Shown one piece after another: positions 35,356-43,814 of a DNA stretch of 64,000 nt; the stretch's first letter is position 1, and each line of letters opens with the position of its first letter. Below the pieces are notes generated by a model. It worked only from the letters and a program-made list of their open reading frames with translations, made no database searches and was not told the origin of the DNA. A program made the translations under genes and the position numbers. The DNA comes from Acidobacteriota bacterium (GTDB lineage Bacteria > Acidobacteriota > Holophagae > Holophagales > Holophagaceae), in contig JACPUT010000001.1 in assembly GCA_016192145.1 (NCBI GenBank), forward strand, positions 1-64,000, given 5' to 3'.

Positions 35356-36078
35356 TTACAACTTCCGTGCCATGGAGGGTGGCGCCTGCAGGGAGATGCC
35401 GCCGTCCACGATGAGATCCTGACCTGTGATGAACGAGGCCCGCTCCCCCGCCAGGAAGAGGATGGCCTCGGCCACTTCCCCGGCAAAGCCCATGCGGGCC
35501 AGGGGCGTGATGCCCGAGAGTCGAGCCGTGAGCTCCGGGTTGTCCGCGTAAAAGGCGGCGCTCTCCTCCTTGATGAACACGCTGGGGGAAACGGTGTTCA
35601 CGCGAATGCCCCGGGCCCCCAGGGTCACGGCGTAGTAGCGGGCCATCTGATTCATGCCTGCCTTCGCCACGTGGTAGCCCACGGGCTGCTCGTCGGCCAC
35701 GAAGTGGCTGACGATGGAGCTCGTTAGCACGATTGAACGGGGACCCGTCGGGTCGAAGTGCGGTGCGGCGGCCTCGATGATCGCCTTGGTGGCGGAGAGG
35801 CTCGTGCGCAGCTCCCCGTCCCAGGCCTCGCCGGGCCCCTTGAAGCGGTGGCAGAAGATGAGGCTGCCCAGGGGCCCGCGCGCGAGGATCTCCGCCAGGG
35901 GGCCCGCGGGATCCGTGGCGAGGTCGCCCGTCCAGTAGCGCACCCCCGCCGCCTCCGCATCCCCCGGCGAGGGGGCCTTGCGCCCCAGCACGGACACGGC
36001 CTCCCCGGTGGCGAGGAGCCGCTTCACCACCTCCCGGCCGATGCCCCGCGTGCCGCCGATGACCAAGTGCTGCCTCAT
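35356..36078 (-). CDS. SDR family oxidoreductase
   Basis: A 240-residue classical short-chain dehydrogenase. It has the NAD(P) loop GGTRGIGREV near residue 7, the active-site serine segment IVLTSSIVSHF near 125, catalytic Y-x3-K as YHVAKAG near 145 and a C-terminal FITGQDLIVDGGISL. Its substrate is probably a keto-sugar nucleotide or a side-chain of one, judged from the operon. GGGGAGG precedes the ATG, and the stop of the cupin gene overlaps that ATG (ATGA). Confidence 0.87.
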   Translation of the reverse strand: MRQHLVIGGTRGIGREVVKRLLATGEAVSVLGRKAPSPGDAEAAGVRYWTGDLATDPAGPLAEILARGPLGSLIFCHRFKGPGEAWDGELRTSLSATKAIIEAAAPHFDPTGPRSIVLTSSIVSHFVADEQPVGYHVAKAGMNQMARYYAVTLGARGIRVNTVSPSVFIKEESAAFYADNPELTARLSGITPLARMGFAGEVAEAILFLAGERASFITGQDLIVDGGISLQAPPSMARKL

Positions 36079-36608
36079 GGCCGACCTCCCCAAACCGCCA
36101 ATGCCTTCGCGATGAATGCCGCCCCGGCGCCCAGGTCCCCCTCGTCCGGGGCCCAGGGGGCCGCCTCCGTCGTGCCGGGATCGAAGGGGCCCCGGGTCGT
36201 CTCCACCACGAGGAGCTGCGGGGAATCCACGATCACCGTGTGGAAGACGGGGTCCTCCATGCGGAAGAAGAAGCTGCGCCCGGAGGCGGCGTCGCCGAGC
36301 TCATGGCAGGCGGTGGGACGGCCGGTCCCGTCGAAGCAGAGCACGCGGGCCCGGCCCTCCAGCACGAGGAAGCTCTCGGGCCGGTTGAGGTGGCGGTGGG
36401 GCCGTACATAGCCGCCCCGCGCGAGCACGATGAACATCTCGTGGAGGTCCGCCTCGGGCCCCGGGTGGGCGCAGAGCCGGGCGCGCCCCTTCGGATGCGC
36501 GCGGGCCGCTTCGAGCACCGGGGCCAGGTCCTCCCGCCGGAGGGCCAGGCCCCGCCCCACCGGATAGAAGACGCCGGGGGCGGCGAGGCGCAGGGGCGGC
36601 AGCGTCAT
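36075..36608 (-). CDS. WbuC-like cupin fold protein
   Basis: A 177-residue cupin. The metal-binding motif region HRHLNRPESFLVLEG near residue 70 and the second half HTVIVDSPQLLVVETTRGPF match the WbuC family, commonly found in O-antigen clusters and often adjacent to sugar methyltransferases. Its biochemical role is not established. ATG at 36608 overlaps the upstream methyltransferase stop, and its own stop overlaps the SDR start, giving strict coupling. Confidence 0.85.
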   Translation of the reverse strand: MTLPPLRLAAPGVFYPVGRGLALRREDLAPVLEAARAHPKGRARLCAHPGPEADLHEMFIVLARGGYVRPHRHLNRPESFLVLEGRARVLCFDGTGRPTACHELGDAASGRSFFFRMEDPVFHTVIVDSPQLLVVETTRGPFDPGTTEAAPWAPDEGDLGAGAAFIAKALAVWGGRP

Positions 36609-37786
36609 TGGTCCGCCGCCGGAAGGGCCAGGGCGCTGGCGGGGAAGATCGAGCGGAAGACCCCGCCCCCCTCCAGGAAGGCCCGGTGCCGATCCAGCAC
36701 CTTCGCCTCATTGAGGGGGTTGAGGCTCAGGAGGCAGGTGGCGATGCCTTCGTCCACCAGTGCCGACGTGGGCCGGATGGGCCGGTGGGAGCCTGGCATG
36801 AAGAGGCCGATGCGGTGGGGGTCGTCGTCCACCACGCAGGCGATGCGATCCCCCAGCTCCATGAGGTTGAGGAAGGTGCACGCCAGATGCCCGCCACCCA
36901 GGAGGGCGATGGGGCCGGGCGCCGCCTCCAGCCACCGGTGGAGGCGGGCTCGGGCCGCGCCCAGCCCCGCGAGGTAGGCGCGCAGCTCAGGCCCGGGGCC
37001 TTGGGCGGGGCCCGCCTCCGGTTCCGCCGCCGTGGCCACCACCGTGAGGGAGTTCTCCAGGACGTAGGGGTAGTTCCGCTGGGCCACCACCCGGAAGCCG
37101 TGGCGGCGCAGCGTCGCGCCGAAGGTCTCCGGCGTGAAGTAGACGAGGTGCTCCTCCCACAGGGGGCTGTAGTCCCCGGTGGCGAACATCGTCGTGGCGT
37201 CCGGCACCTCGAACACGGCGTAGCCCCCCGGGGAGAGCAGCCCGCGCAGGGCGGCCAGGAAGCCCGCCAGATCGTGGGCGTGCTCCAGGATATGGCGCAC
37301 GAGGAGGAGCTCCACGGGCCCCTTCCGGGCCACGAGGGCCTTCGCCCGGGCGGGATCGAGCCGCGCCTGCACCTGCTCCACCTCCGCCCGGGAACCAGGG
37401 AGGTCCAGCTCCGAGGGGGTGAGGCTCCAGGCCTGCGTCACACCCCGACGCACGAGGCGGTGCAGGGTGGTGTCGTCCTTGTAGGTCACGCCCCCCACCC
37501 GGCTCTGGGGGCCGATGCCGGGCAGGCCCAGCAGCGACTCCACCAGGTCGTCGAGGTGCCCTTCCGGTTCGTTGTAGGTGATCCAGTCGAAGGGCGACTT
37601 GATCTCCCCGGCTGGAATGGGGTTCAGCAACTGGGGCAGGCCGCAGCGGGCGCAGACGCCGAGCGTGAGCGCGTAGCGCCGCTCTCGCGCCTCCGGGTCG
37701 GTGAGGAAGCGGTTGCAGATGGGATGCAGGCCCGCCTCCAGGCGCTCGGCGAGGAAGGGCCCCCCGCAGGCCCGGCAGGCACTCAT
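36605..37786 (-). CDS. Methyltransferase-like protein with zinc-binding N-terminus and altered SAM motif
   Basis: A 393-residue relative of the sugar C-methyltransferases. It has zinc ligands CRACGG near residue 4 and CARCGLPQL near 45. A methyltransferase-like core follows (LLVRHILEHAHDLAGFLAAL near 160, VFEVPDATTMFATGDYS near 190, then WEEHLVYFTPETF) and a C-terminal Rossmann-like part (IALLGGGHLACTFLNLMELG). The usual SAM motif I (EIGSNDGTLL in the enzyme at 34089-35345) is replaced by RVGGVTYKDDTTL near residue 95. It may be a non-methylating paralogue or bind a different cofactor. Its start overlaps the stop of the dehydrogenase gene (ATGA). Confidence 0.78.
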   Translation of the reverse strand: MSACRACGGPFLAERLEAGLHPICNRFLTDPEARERRYALTLGVCARCGLPQLLNPIPAGEIKSPFDWITYNEPEGHLDDLVESLLGLPGIGPQSRVGGVTYKDDTTLHRLVRRGVTQAWSLTPSELDLPGSRAEVEQVQARLDPARAKALVARKGPVELLLVRHILEHAHDLAGFLAALRGLLSPGGYAVFEVPDATTMFATGDYSPLWEEHLVYFTPETFGATLRRHGFRVVAQRNYPYVLENSLTVVATAAEPEAGPAQGPGPELRAYLAGLGAARARLHRWLEAAPGPIALLGGGHLACTFLNLMELGDRIACVVDDDPHRIGLFMPGSHRPIRPTSALVDEGIATCLLSLNPLNEAKVLDRHRAFLEGGGVFRSIFPASALALPAADQ

Positions 37787-38850
37787 GGGCGCGCCCCGGC
37801 CCGGAGATCCACGAGGCAGCGCCCGGCGATGGCGCCGGAGCGGAGGCCGTCCAGGGCCTCGTTGATGCGCGCGAGGGGCGTCGTGTGCGTGAGCAGGGGC
37901 GCCAGGGCCAGCTGGCCGGCTTCGTGGAGGCGGAGGTAGCGGGGGATGTCCTCCGTGGGGTCCGTCTCGCCGCCGTGGGAGCCCGTGAGCACCTTGCCGA
38001 AGTGGAGGGGCAGCGAGGGGATGGCGATGGGGTGGCCCTTCGCCGGCACGCCGACGAGGACGGTGCGCCCCCGGGGCTTCGTGAGCTCGTAGCCCAGCTG
38101 GATCATCTCCGGCAGGCCCGTGTTGTCGATGACGACGTCGGCACCCGCGGAGCCCACGATGCCACGCAGGGCCTCCGCGAGGTGTGCCGTGCGGCCGTTG
38201 AGCACGTGGGTGGCGCCCATGACCCGGGCCAGCTCCAGGCGGTTGTCGAAGAGGTCCACCCCCACGATGGGATGGGCCGAGGTGAGGGCCGCCCCCTGGA
38301 TCATGTTCAGTCCCACCCCCCCCGCGCCGAGCACGATGAGGGACTCCCCCATGCGGAGCCGGGCGTTGTTCGAGATGGTGCCCAGCCCCGTGGTGACGGC
38401 GCAGCCGAAGAGCGCGGCGATCCTCGGGTCGAGACTGGCGGGCACGGCCGTCACGCGGTTCTCGCTGACGATGGCGCACTCGTTGAAAGTCGTCACCCAA
38501 CCGGCGTTCAGGGGTCGCCCCTGCCAGGTGTACCGGGCTGGCTCCCCCTCCAGGCCCGCCCCTTTCATCCAATGGAGCACGACGGCATCGCCAGCCTTCA
38601 CCTGGCGCACGCCCTCGCCCACGGCGAGCACGCGGCCGGAGCCCTCATGCCCCAGGAGGTGGGGGAGGTGGGCGTCGGGCCCCTTCACGCCGGCGATCTC
38701 GCCCAACTGCGAGCCGCAGATGCCGCTGTAGTCCAGGCGAACCAGCACCTGCCCGAAGTGCAGGGTCTCCGGGAGGCCCACCTCCGCCACCGTCAGCGGC
38801 GCCCGTTGCTCGGTGAGGATGGCGGCCTGCATGGTGCGGGGGAGGGGCAT
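37783..38850 (-). CDS. Zinc-dependent medium-chain dehydrogenase
   Basis: A 355-residue MDR enzyme. Likely catalytic zinc ligands are the cysteine of SGICGSQLGE near residue 48, GHEGSG near 74 and the cysteine of ALFGCAVTTGLG near 160. The Rossmann motif is LGAGGVGLNMIQGA near 184. The lobe that normally carries four structural-zinc cysteines contains none (HWMKGAGLEGEPARYTWQGR), so only one zinc is expected. The family with this lobe recurs in surface-glycan loci; the substrate is probably a sugar nucleotide hydroxyl. AAAGGG precedes the ATG at 38850. Confidence 0.86.
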   Translation of the reverse strand: MPLPRTMQAAILTEQRAPLTVAEVGLPETLHFGQVLVRLDYSGICGSQLGEIAGVKGPDAHLPHLLGHEGSGRVLAVGEGVRQVKAGDAVVLHWMKGAGLEGEPARYTWQGRPLNAGWVTTFNECAIVSENRVTAVPASLDPRIAALFGCAVTTGLGTISNNARLRMGESLIVLGAGGVGLNMIQGAALTSAHPIVGVDLFDNRLELARVMGATHVLNGRTAHLAEALRGIVGSAGADVVIDNTGLPEMIQLGYELTKPRGRTVLVGVPAKGHPIAIPSLPLHFGKVLTGSHGGETDPTEDIPRYLRLHEAGQLALAPLLTHTTPLARINEALDGLRSGAIAGRCLVDLRAGARP

Positions 38851-38864
38851 CGGATCCCTTTCGC

Positions 38865-39527
38865 TCACTCGAAGAAGATGAAGCCATGATCGCCCGTGTA
38901 GCCCGTCTGGCGGAACCACCAGGCCCACTCCTCCGGGGTATTGAAGGCCTCGCAGGTGAGCTGCCAGTAAAGCAGGTTCGCCTTCTCCACCTCGTTGCGG
39001 TAGGACTCCACGCAGAGGAACTTGCCGCCCCGGCCCACCCGCTCCAGCTCCCGCAGGGCCGCGTCCAGCTCGTAGCAGGGCAGGTTGTGGAGGGTGTTGA
39101 TGGAGAGGACGAAGTCGAAGCTGCGATCCGGGTAGGGCAGCCGGTCCGCCCGGCCCTCCGTGAGGAAGGGGCGCACCTCCTCCTTGGCGTGGGCAAGGGC
39201 GTAGGCGGAGACGTCCAGGCCCGCCACCTCCACGCCCGGCACCACCTGGGTGAACTCGTAGAGGAGGAAGGCCTTCCCGCAACCCACGTCGAGGATGCGA
39301 TCTCCGGCCTTCAGGCCGTAGTGCGCCGCCATGCGCTCGGCCACGATGCGCCAGCGACCGTCGTAGCGGAACCCGCCGTAGCCCACCTTCCGGTCCCCGT
39401 CCCAGTAATCCCGGTCGAAGCGCTTGGCGATGGTGGCCGCCTCGGCCTTGGGGATCTCGTTGACCCGGCCCAGGTAGTCCCGGGTCGTCTGCTTGTGCAC
39501 GAGGGAGATGAAGTCGAGGTGGCTCAT
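38865..39527 (-). CDS. SAM-dependent methyltransferase
   Basis: A 220-residue class I methyltransferase with motif I ILDVGCGKAFLLYEF near residue 78, GLDVSAYAL as the acidic strand 2, and FDFVLSINTLHNLP near 140. N-terminal segment KRFDRDYWDGDRKVGYGGFRYDGRW resembles that of surface-glycan methyltransferases. Probable target is a sugar residue or sugar nucleotide. Its start overlaps the kinase gene stop (ATGA). The dehydrogenase gene follows after a 14-base gap. Confidence 0.85.
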   Translation of the reverse strand: MSHLDFISLVHKQTTRDYLGRVNEIPKAEAATIAKRFDRDYWDGDRKVGYGGFRYDGRWRIVAERMAAHYGLKAGDRILDVGCGKAFLLYEFTQVVPGVEVAGLDVSAYALAHAKEEVRPFLTEGRADRLPYPDRSFDFVLSINTLHNLPCYELDAALRELERVGRGGKFLCVESYRNEVEKANLLYWQLTCEAFNTPEEWAWWFRQTGYTGDHGFIFFE

Positions 39528-40513
39528 GGTTCCGATGGGGCGTGCAGCAGGGCACGGGCCTGGGCGAGTTGAAGGGCCTTGGCTGCCACGGTATCCGGTC
39601 GGGCGAAGGAGCGACGGGCCAGATCCACGGGAAGGAAGGGGTTGAGGAGGATGCAGCACCATTTGAGCCGGTAGAGGGGAAAGAGGCTGTGGATCCGCGC
39701 CCGGGTCGCCCCGGGCTCGGGCCCCAGCTCGGCGACCCCCTGGGCGAACGTCGTGAAGTGGCTGAGTGGCACGGGCACGGCCACCTGGCAGAAGAAATCG
39801 CAGACGAGCTTGGCGGGATCGTCCCACCCCGCGTACTCGAAATCCAGGAAGGCGTACCTGCCCGACTCCGAGCGCAGCGCGTTGTGGAAGCCGAAGTCCG
39901 AGGGCGAGATCACCCGCTCGCCGGGCGGCAGGGGGGTCTCCGAGGCGCCGTCGAAGGTACGTCGGAGGGCCTCCCAGGCGGGCCGCAGCTCCTCCCCTAC
40001 GAAGGCCTGTGCCTCCCAGTCCACCGCCGTGGTGCCCTCCATCCCTTCGAGGCGGGTCATGCGACCCTCCAGCATCCGGACGTGCTCCTCCTGGGAGAAG
40101 CAGGCCTCCGAGGCCGCCGGCAGGGCACTCGCAGCCCTGGAATCCCTTCCCCCTTGCAGGGCCCGAAGGAAGGCCAGGGCCTGGGCGATGGCATCGCCAT
40201 CAATCCCTTCTGAAGTCACTCGCTGCCCAGGCTGGAACGCATAGAGCCCCACGCCCTGGGAGTCGTCGCGGCCCAGGGGCCGGGGGAGGGCCCGGAGTCC
40301 GGACTCCCACGCGTAGGTGCAGAGGCGGAACTCCGCATCGAGGCGGTCGCGGGGATCCGCGGGGTGACGGAAGTAGTGCTTGAGCACGGCGGGGCCCGCC
40401 GCGGAATCCACGCGGTAGAGGCGGTTGTTGCCTCCACCGGGGAGCCTCGTGAGCCGGGCCTCGGTCACCGCCAGCAGGCGCGCCGCCGTCGCCGCCAGGA
40501 GTTCCTCCGTCAT
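39524..40513 (-). CDS. APH-fold phosphotransferase (sugar or choline kinase-like)
   Basis: A 329-residue protein kinase-like fold enzyme of the aminoglycoside phosphotransferase superfamily. The nucleotide loop is RLPGGGNNRLYRV near residue 23 and the invariant lysine is in AVLKHYF near 43. The catalytic loop is ISPSDFGFHNAL near 215 (Asp and Asn kept, the usual HGD histidine replaced by Ser). The metal-binding loop is FLDFEYAGWDDPAK. The substrate is not aminoglycosides; in this operon a sugar or an alcohol side chain is likely. It is coupled on both sides by ATGA overlaps, with the HAD gene before it. Confidence 0.8.
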   Translation of the reverse strand: MTEELLAATAARLLAVTEARLTRLPGGGNNRLYRVDSAAGPAVLKHYFRHPADPRDRLDAEFRLCTYAWESGLRALPRPLGRDDSQGVGLYAFQPGQRVTSEGIDGDAIAQALAFLRALQGGRDSRAASALPAASEACFSQEEHVRMLEGRMTRLEGMEGTTAVDWEAQAFVGEELRPAWEALRRTFDGASETPLPPGERVISPSDFGFHNALRSESGRYAFLDFEYAGWDDPAKLVCDFFCQVAVPVPLSHFTTFAQGVAELGPEPGATRARIHSLFPLYRLKWCCILLNPFLPVDLARRSFARPDTVAAKALQLAQARALLHAPSEP

Positions 40514-41124
40514 GGCCGCTCCCCTGCCATGAAGCCCGCCACGGCCCCCCAGGTAGGCAGGGAACAGAGGTCCCCCCCCCTCGCGCCGTCGCCGCCGAAC
40601 CAGAGGCGCCGCGTGGAAGCGGGAAAAGCCGGAGCCCGGAGGATCTCCGGAAGGTCGTCCAGGAAGTGCGTGCAGCCGGCCTCGGCGATGGCGGCGAGCT
40701 TGCCTTCCTTCGTCTCGCTGAAGGAGACCCGCGACCGGGAGAGGCCCACTCCCGCCGGGGAGAAGACGCCGACGAAGTCGAGCCAGTCCAGGGCGGCCGC
40801 GTGGAGGTCCCAGGCGGGGCCGCGGTAGGGGTGCCGGGTCTTGTGGCTGATGATCCAGACGGGGATGCCTTCGCGCACCCAGGCCCCCATCGTCTCCAGG
40901 GCGCCGGGGAAGGCTTCCGCCTCCCGCAGGCGTCGGCCATAGACCTCGCCCTGCAGCAGGGTCCACTCGTCTTCCCGGCCGATGGCGCGGAGGTGATCCC
41001 GCACGGCCTCCTTGGTCACGGCGAGGGTGGCGGGAATGAGCCCCTGCTCCAGTGCCACGCGGTGGAAGACGACGTCGTAGCGGAGGATCGTGTTGTCGAG
41101 ATCCACACCGATGCAGAGGGTCAT
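40510..41124 (-). CDS. HAD superfamily phosphatase
   Basis: A 204-residue haloacid-dehalogenase hydrolase. Nucleophile motif I is GVDLDNTILRYD at residue 6 (D-x-D-x-T), motif II SHKTRHPYRG near 95, and motif IV HFLDDLPEIL near 155. A helical cap lies between motifs I and II. It probably removes a phosphate from a sugar intermediate; it is not obviously GmhB by sequence. It sits between the transketolase pair and the APH-fold kinase with ATGA overlaps on both sides. Confidence 0.83.
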   Translation of the reverse strand: MTLCIGVDLDNTILRYDVVFHRVALEQGLIPATLAVTKEAVRDHLRAIGREDEWTLLQGEVYGRRLREAEAFPGALETMGAWVREGIPVWIISHKTRHPYRGPAWDLHAAALDWLDFVGVFSPAGVGLSRSRVSFSETKEGKLAAIAEAGCTHFLDDLPEILRAPAFPASTRRLWFGGDGARGGDLCSLPTWGAVAGFMAGERP

Positions 41125-42044
41125 CGGGCCAGGGCCTCGCCCAGCCGGGCGGCGATGCGCTCCGCGGTGAGGCCGTACTGGGCCCGGGCGTACGCCTGGG
41201 TGCCAACCGTCTCGAGATAGCGATCCTCCGTGCCGAAGCGGAGCAGGCGGTAGTCCACGTCCCCCTGGTCCACGACCCACTCCGCCACGGCGCTCCCCAG
41301 GCCGCCGATGAGGCTGTGCTCCTCCACGGTGGCCACCACGGGCATGCTGCCCACGAGGGACCGCAGCAGGTCCCCATCCAGGGGCTTCACCGTGGGCACG
41401 CTCTCCACGCGGATGGAGCGGCCCTCGGCGGCGAGGCGCTCCGCCACCTCCAGGGCGAGGGCCACGGCATTGCCCGTGGCGAGGAGGCAGGCCTCCGTTC
41501 CTGGGCGCATCGTGATGGCCTTGCCGATTCGGAAGTCCGGTTCGCCGACGTGCAGGATCGGTTCCCCCTTCTTGCCCAGGCGCAGGTAGACGGGGCCCTC
41601 GTGCTGCAGGGCGGCCCGGAGGGCGAGCTTCACTTCCGTGGGGTCGCAGGGGCAGAGGATCGTGAGGTTGGGCAGGGTGCGCAGGAGGCCGATGTCCTCG
41701 CAGGAGTGGTGGGTGGGTCCCAGCTCCGTGTAGGAGAGACCGGAACCCGTGCCGACGACCACCACGGGGAGGTTGTGGTAGCAGAGGTCCACCCGGATCT
41801 GTTCGAGGCAGCGCACGGTGGCGAAGGCGGTGATGGTGTAGGTGAGGGGCCGGAAGCCCATGGTGGCGAGGCCCGCGGCCACGCCCGTCATGTTGGCCTC
41901 GGCCACGCCGCAGTTGTGGAAGCGACCCGGGGCGGCCGCCTTGAGGCCGTCGAAGAGCTTGTTGCCGATGTCGCCGGAGAGGAGGACGATGCGCTCGTCC
42001 TCCATGGCGAGCCGGGTGAGTTCCTGGGCGAAGGTGTTCCTCAT
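41121..42044 (-). CDS. Transketolase C-terminal subunit (two-subunit type)
   Basis: A 307-residue protein with the pyrimidine-binding and C-terminal domains of transketolase: LSGDIGNKLFDGL, HNCGVAEANMTGVAAGLA near residue 45 (Glu for TPP activation), GSGLSYTELGPTHHSCEDIG near 100 and the C-terminal VEEHSLIGGLGSAVAEW. It pairs with the N-terminal subunit encoded just upstream. Two-subunit transketolases occur as second copies in secondary and surface-sugar pathways; here a C2 transfer to or from a sugar is inferred. ATGA overlaps link both neighbours. Confidence 0.92.
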   Translation of the reverse strand: MRNTFAQELTRLAMEDERIVLLSGDIGNKLFDGLKAAAPGRFHNCGVAEANMTGVAAGLATMGFRPLTYTITAFATVRCLEQIRVDLCYHNLPVVVVGTGSGLSYTELGPTHHSCEDIGLLRTLPNLTILCPCDPTEVKLALRAALQHEGPVYLRLGKKGEPILHVGEPDFRIGKAITMRPGTEACLLATGNAVALALEVAERLAAEGRSIRVESVPTVKPLDGDLLRSLVGSMPVVATVEEHSLIGGLGSAVAEWVVDQGDVDYRLLRFGTEDRYLETVGTQAYARAQYGLTAERIAARLGEALAR

Positions 42045-42871
42045 GGGAGCAGCCCCAGTTCCCGGTGGGCGGCCGCGATCTCATCCGGGCTCGGCGTACG
42101 GTAGTGCCAGTTGTTGTCGTCCTCCATGAAGGAGACGCCCTTGCCCTTCACCGTGTGGGCGATGATCGCCAGGGGCCGCCCCTGGCCCATGCGATCCCGG
42201 CTGAGGGCGGCGGCGAGGGCCTCCAGATCGTGGCCATCCAGCTCGACCGTCTCCCAGCCGAAGGCCCGCCACTTCTCCGCCAAGGGGGCCAGGGCGAGCA
42301 CCTCCTCGCTGCGCCCCGTGGCCTGCCACTTATTGAAGTCAACGATCGCCGTGAGCGACTCCAGCTGCTGGACCGCGCCCATGAGGGCCGCCTCCCACAC
42401 GGAGCCCTCGTTGCACTCGCCGTCGCTGAGGAGGACGAAGGTGCGGTTGGGGATCCCCTTCAGCCGGGCGCCCAGGGCCATGCCCACGCCCATGGGCAGG
42501 CCGTGGCCCAGGGAGCCCGTGGCCGCCTCCACGCCGGGAACACCGTGGGCGGGGGGATGCTCGCCGAAGAGGCTGCCGTCATCGCCGTAGCCCTCCAGCC
42601 AGGCCTCGGGGAAGAAACCCCGCCAGGCGAGCACCTGGAAGAGGGCCGGGGCCGCGTGGCCCTTGCTGAGGATGAAGCGGTCCCGCTCCGGGGCCTTCGG
42701 GGCCGCTGGATCGATGCGCAGGATGCGCCCGTAGAGCACGGCGAGCATGTCCAGGCAGGAGAGGCAGGAGCCCAGGTGGGGCACCTGGGCCCGGCCCGAG
42801 ACCTCGATGACCCTGCCCCGCAGGCGGGCGGCCTCGCGGGCCAGGGTGTCCAGGGAGGCGGTGGGGGTCAT
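42041..42871 (-). CDS. Transketolase N-terminal subunit (two-subunit type)
   Basis: A 276-residue TPP-binding half of transketolase. HLGSCLSCLDMLAVLY near residue 31, FILSKGHAAPALFQVLA near 68, GSLGHGLPMGVGMALG near 115 and the TPP/metal motif LLSDGECNEGSVWEAAL to VDFNKWQATG (about 145-185) are all visible. It overlaps the C-terminal subunit gene by ATGA and the epimerase gene before it by ATGA, so both halves are made together. Confidence 0.92.
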   Translation of the reverse strand: MTPTASLDTLAREAARLRGRVIEVSGRAQVPHLGSCLSCLDMLAVLYGRILRIDPAAPKAPERDRFILSKGHAAPALFQVLAWRGFFPEAWLEGYGDDGSLFGEHPPAHGVPGVEAATGSLGHGLPMGVGMALGARLKGIPNRTFVLLSDGECNEGSVWEAALMGAVQQLESLTAIVDFNKWQATGRSEEVLALAPLAEKWRAFGWETVELDGHDLEALAAALSRDRMGQGRPLAIIAHTVKGKGVSFMEDDNNWHYRTPSPDEIAAAHRELGLLP

Positions 42872-43806
42872 AGGGCGAGCTGCTTCATGGTGGCCACGTT
42901 GTAGCACTGGTCGCTCACCTGCAGACTCCCCGCGCGGTAGGCCGCCACCACTTCCTCGATGGCATCGGCCACCCGGAACCGGGGGGCGAAGCCCGTGGCG
43001 AGGAGCTTGTCGGAGTTCAGGCGGTAGGAGCGGGGATCGTTGGAGGGCTGGACCTCGATCTCCGCGGGCACGACGGCCGTGACCATCCGCGCGATGGCGA
43101 GGATGGAGAGGTTCTCGAAGCCCGCGTTGAAGATGCCGGGGGCCCGATCGCCCAGGGCGAGGAAATGCTGGTACACGCGCACCATGTCCTTGAGGGTGAT
43201 GTTGGGCCGCACCTGGGCCCCGCCCAGGACCGTGATGTGGCCCTTCGTCAGGGCCTGGATGGTGAGCATGTTCACGGAGAGGTCCAGCCGCATCCGGGGG
43301 GAGACGCCACATACCGTGGCGGGGCGGATGCACTGGAGGGTGATGCGATCCCGGTAGCTGAGGAGGATGCGCTCGCTCACCATCTTCGTCTTGTTGTAGT
43401 CGGAGATGGGCAGGAGGGGCAGCTCCTCCGTGACTTGCGGTTCCTCGCTCACGCCGTACACGCTTCCCGAGCTGGCGTAGATGAACTGGGGCACGCGGGC
43501 CGCGATGGCCGCCTCCACGAGGCCCATGGTGGCGAGGGCGTTCACCTCCCAGGAGAGTTTGGGATTGAGGTCGCTGCAGGGATCGTTGGCCACATTGGCC
43601 AGGTGCAGCACCGCATCCTGGCTCGCGAAGGGCAGGGAGCCCGCGTCCCGCACGTCAGCCTGGATCACCGTGAGTGCCGGGTGGGGCTGCAGGTGGTTGC
43701 CGAACCACTGGGCGTCCACCACCGTCACCCGGTGGCCGTCGGCCAGCAGGGCCTCCGTGAGCCTGCTGCCGATGTAGCCGCACCCGCCGGTCAATAGGAT
43801 CTTCAT
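42868..43806 (-). CDS. NAD-dependent sugar epimerase/dehydratase
   Basis: A 312-residue extended SDR. NAD motif GGCGYIGSRL lies at residue 7, ASSGSVYG near 115 and catalytic Y-x3-K as YNKTKMVSE near 140. Substrate-binding segment PRSYRLNSDKL lies near 260. It probably epimerises or oxidises a nucleotide sugar. I choose the ATG at 43806 (GAGG six bases upstream); an ATG at 43818 overlapping the preceding stop as ATGA is an alternative that adds four residues. Its stop overlaps the transketolase N-subunit start. Confidence 0.88.
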   Translation of the reverse strand: MKILLTGGCGYIGSRLTEALLADGHRVTVVDAQWFGNHLQPHPALTVIQADVRDAGSLPFASQDAVLHLANVANDPCSDLNPKLSWEVNALATMGLVEAAIAARVPQFIYASSGSVYGVSEEPQVTEELPLLPISDYNKTKMVSERILLSYRDRITLQCIRPATVCGVSPRMRLDLSVNMLTIQALTKGHITVLGGAQVRPNITLKDMVRVYQHFLALGDRAPGIFNAGFENLSILAIARMVTAVVPAEIEVQPSNDPRSYRLNSDKLLATGFAPRFRVADAIEEVVAAYRAGSLQVSDQCYNVATMKQLAL

Positions 43807-43814
43807 GGGGGGCC

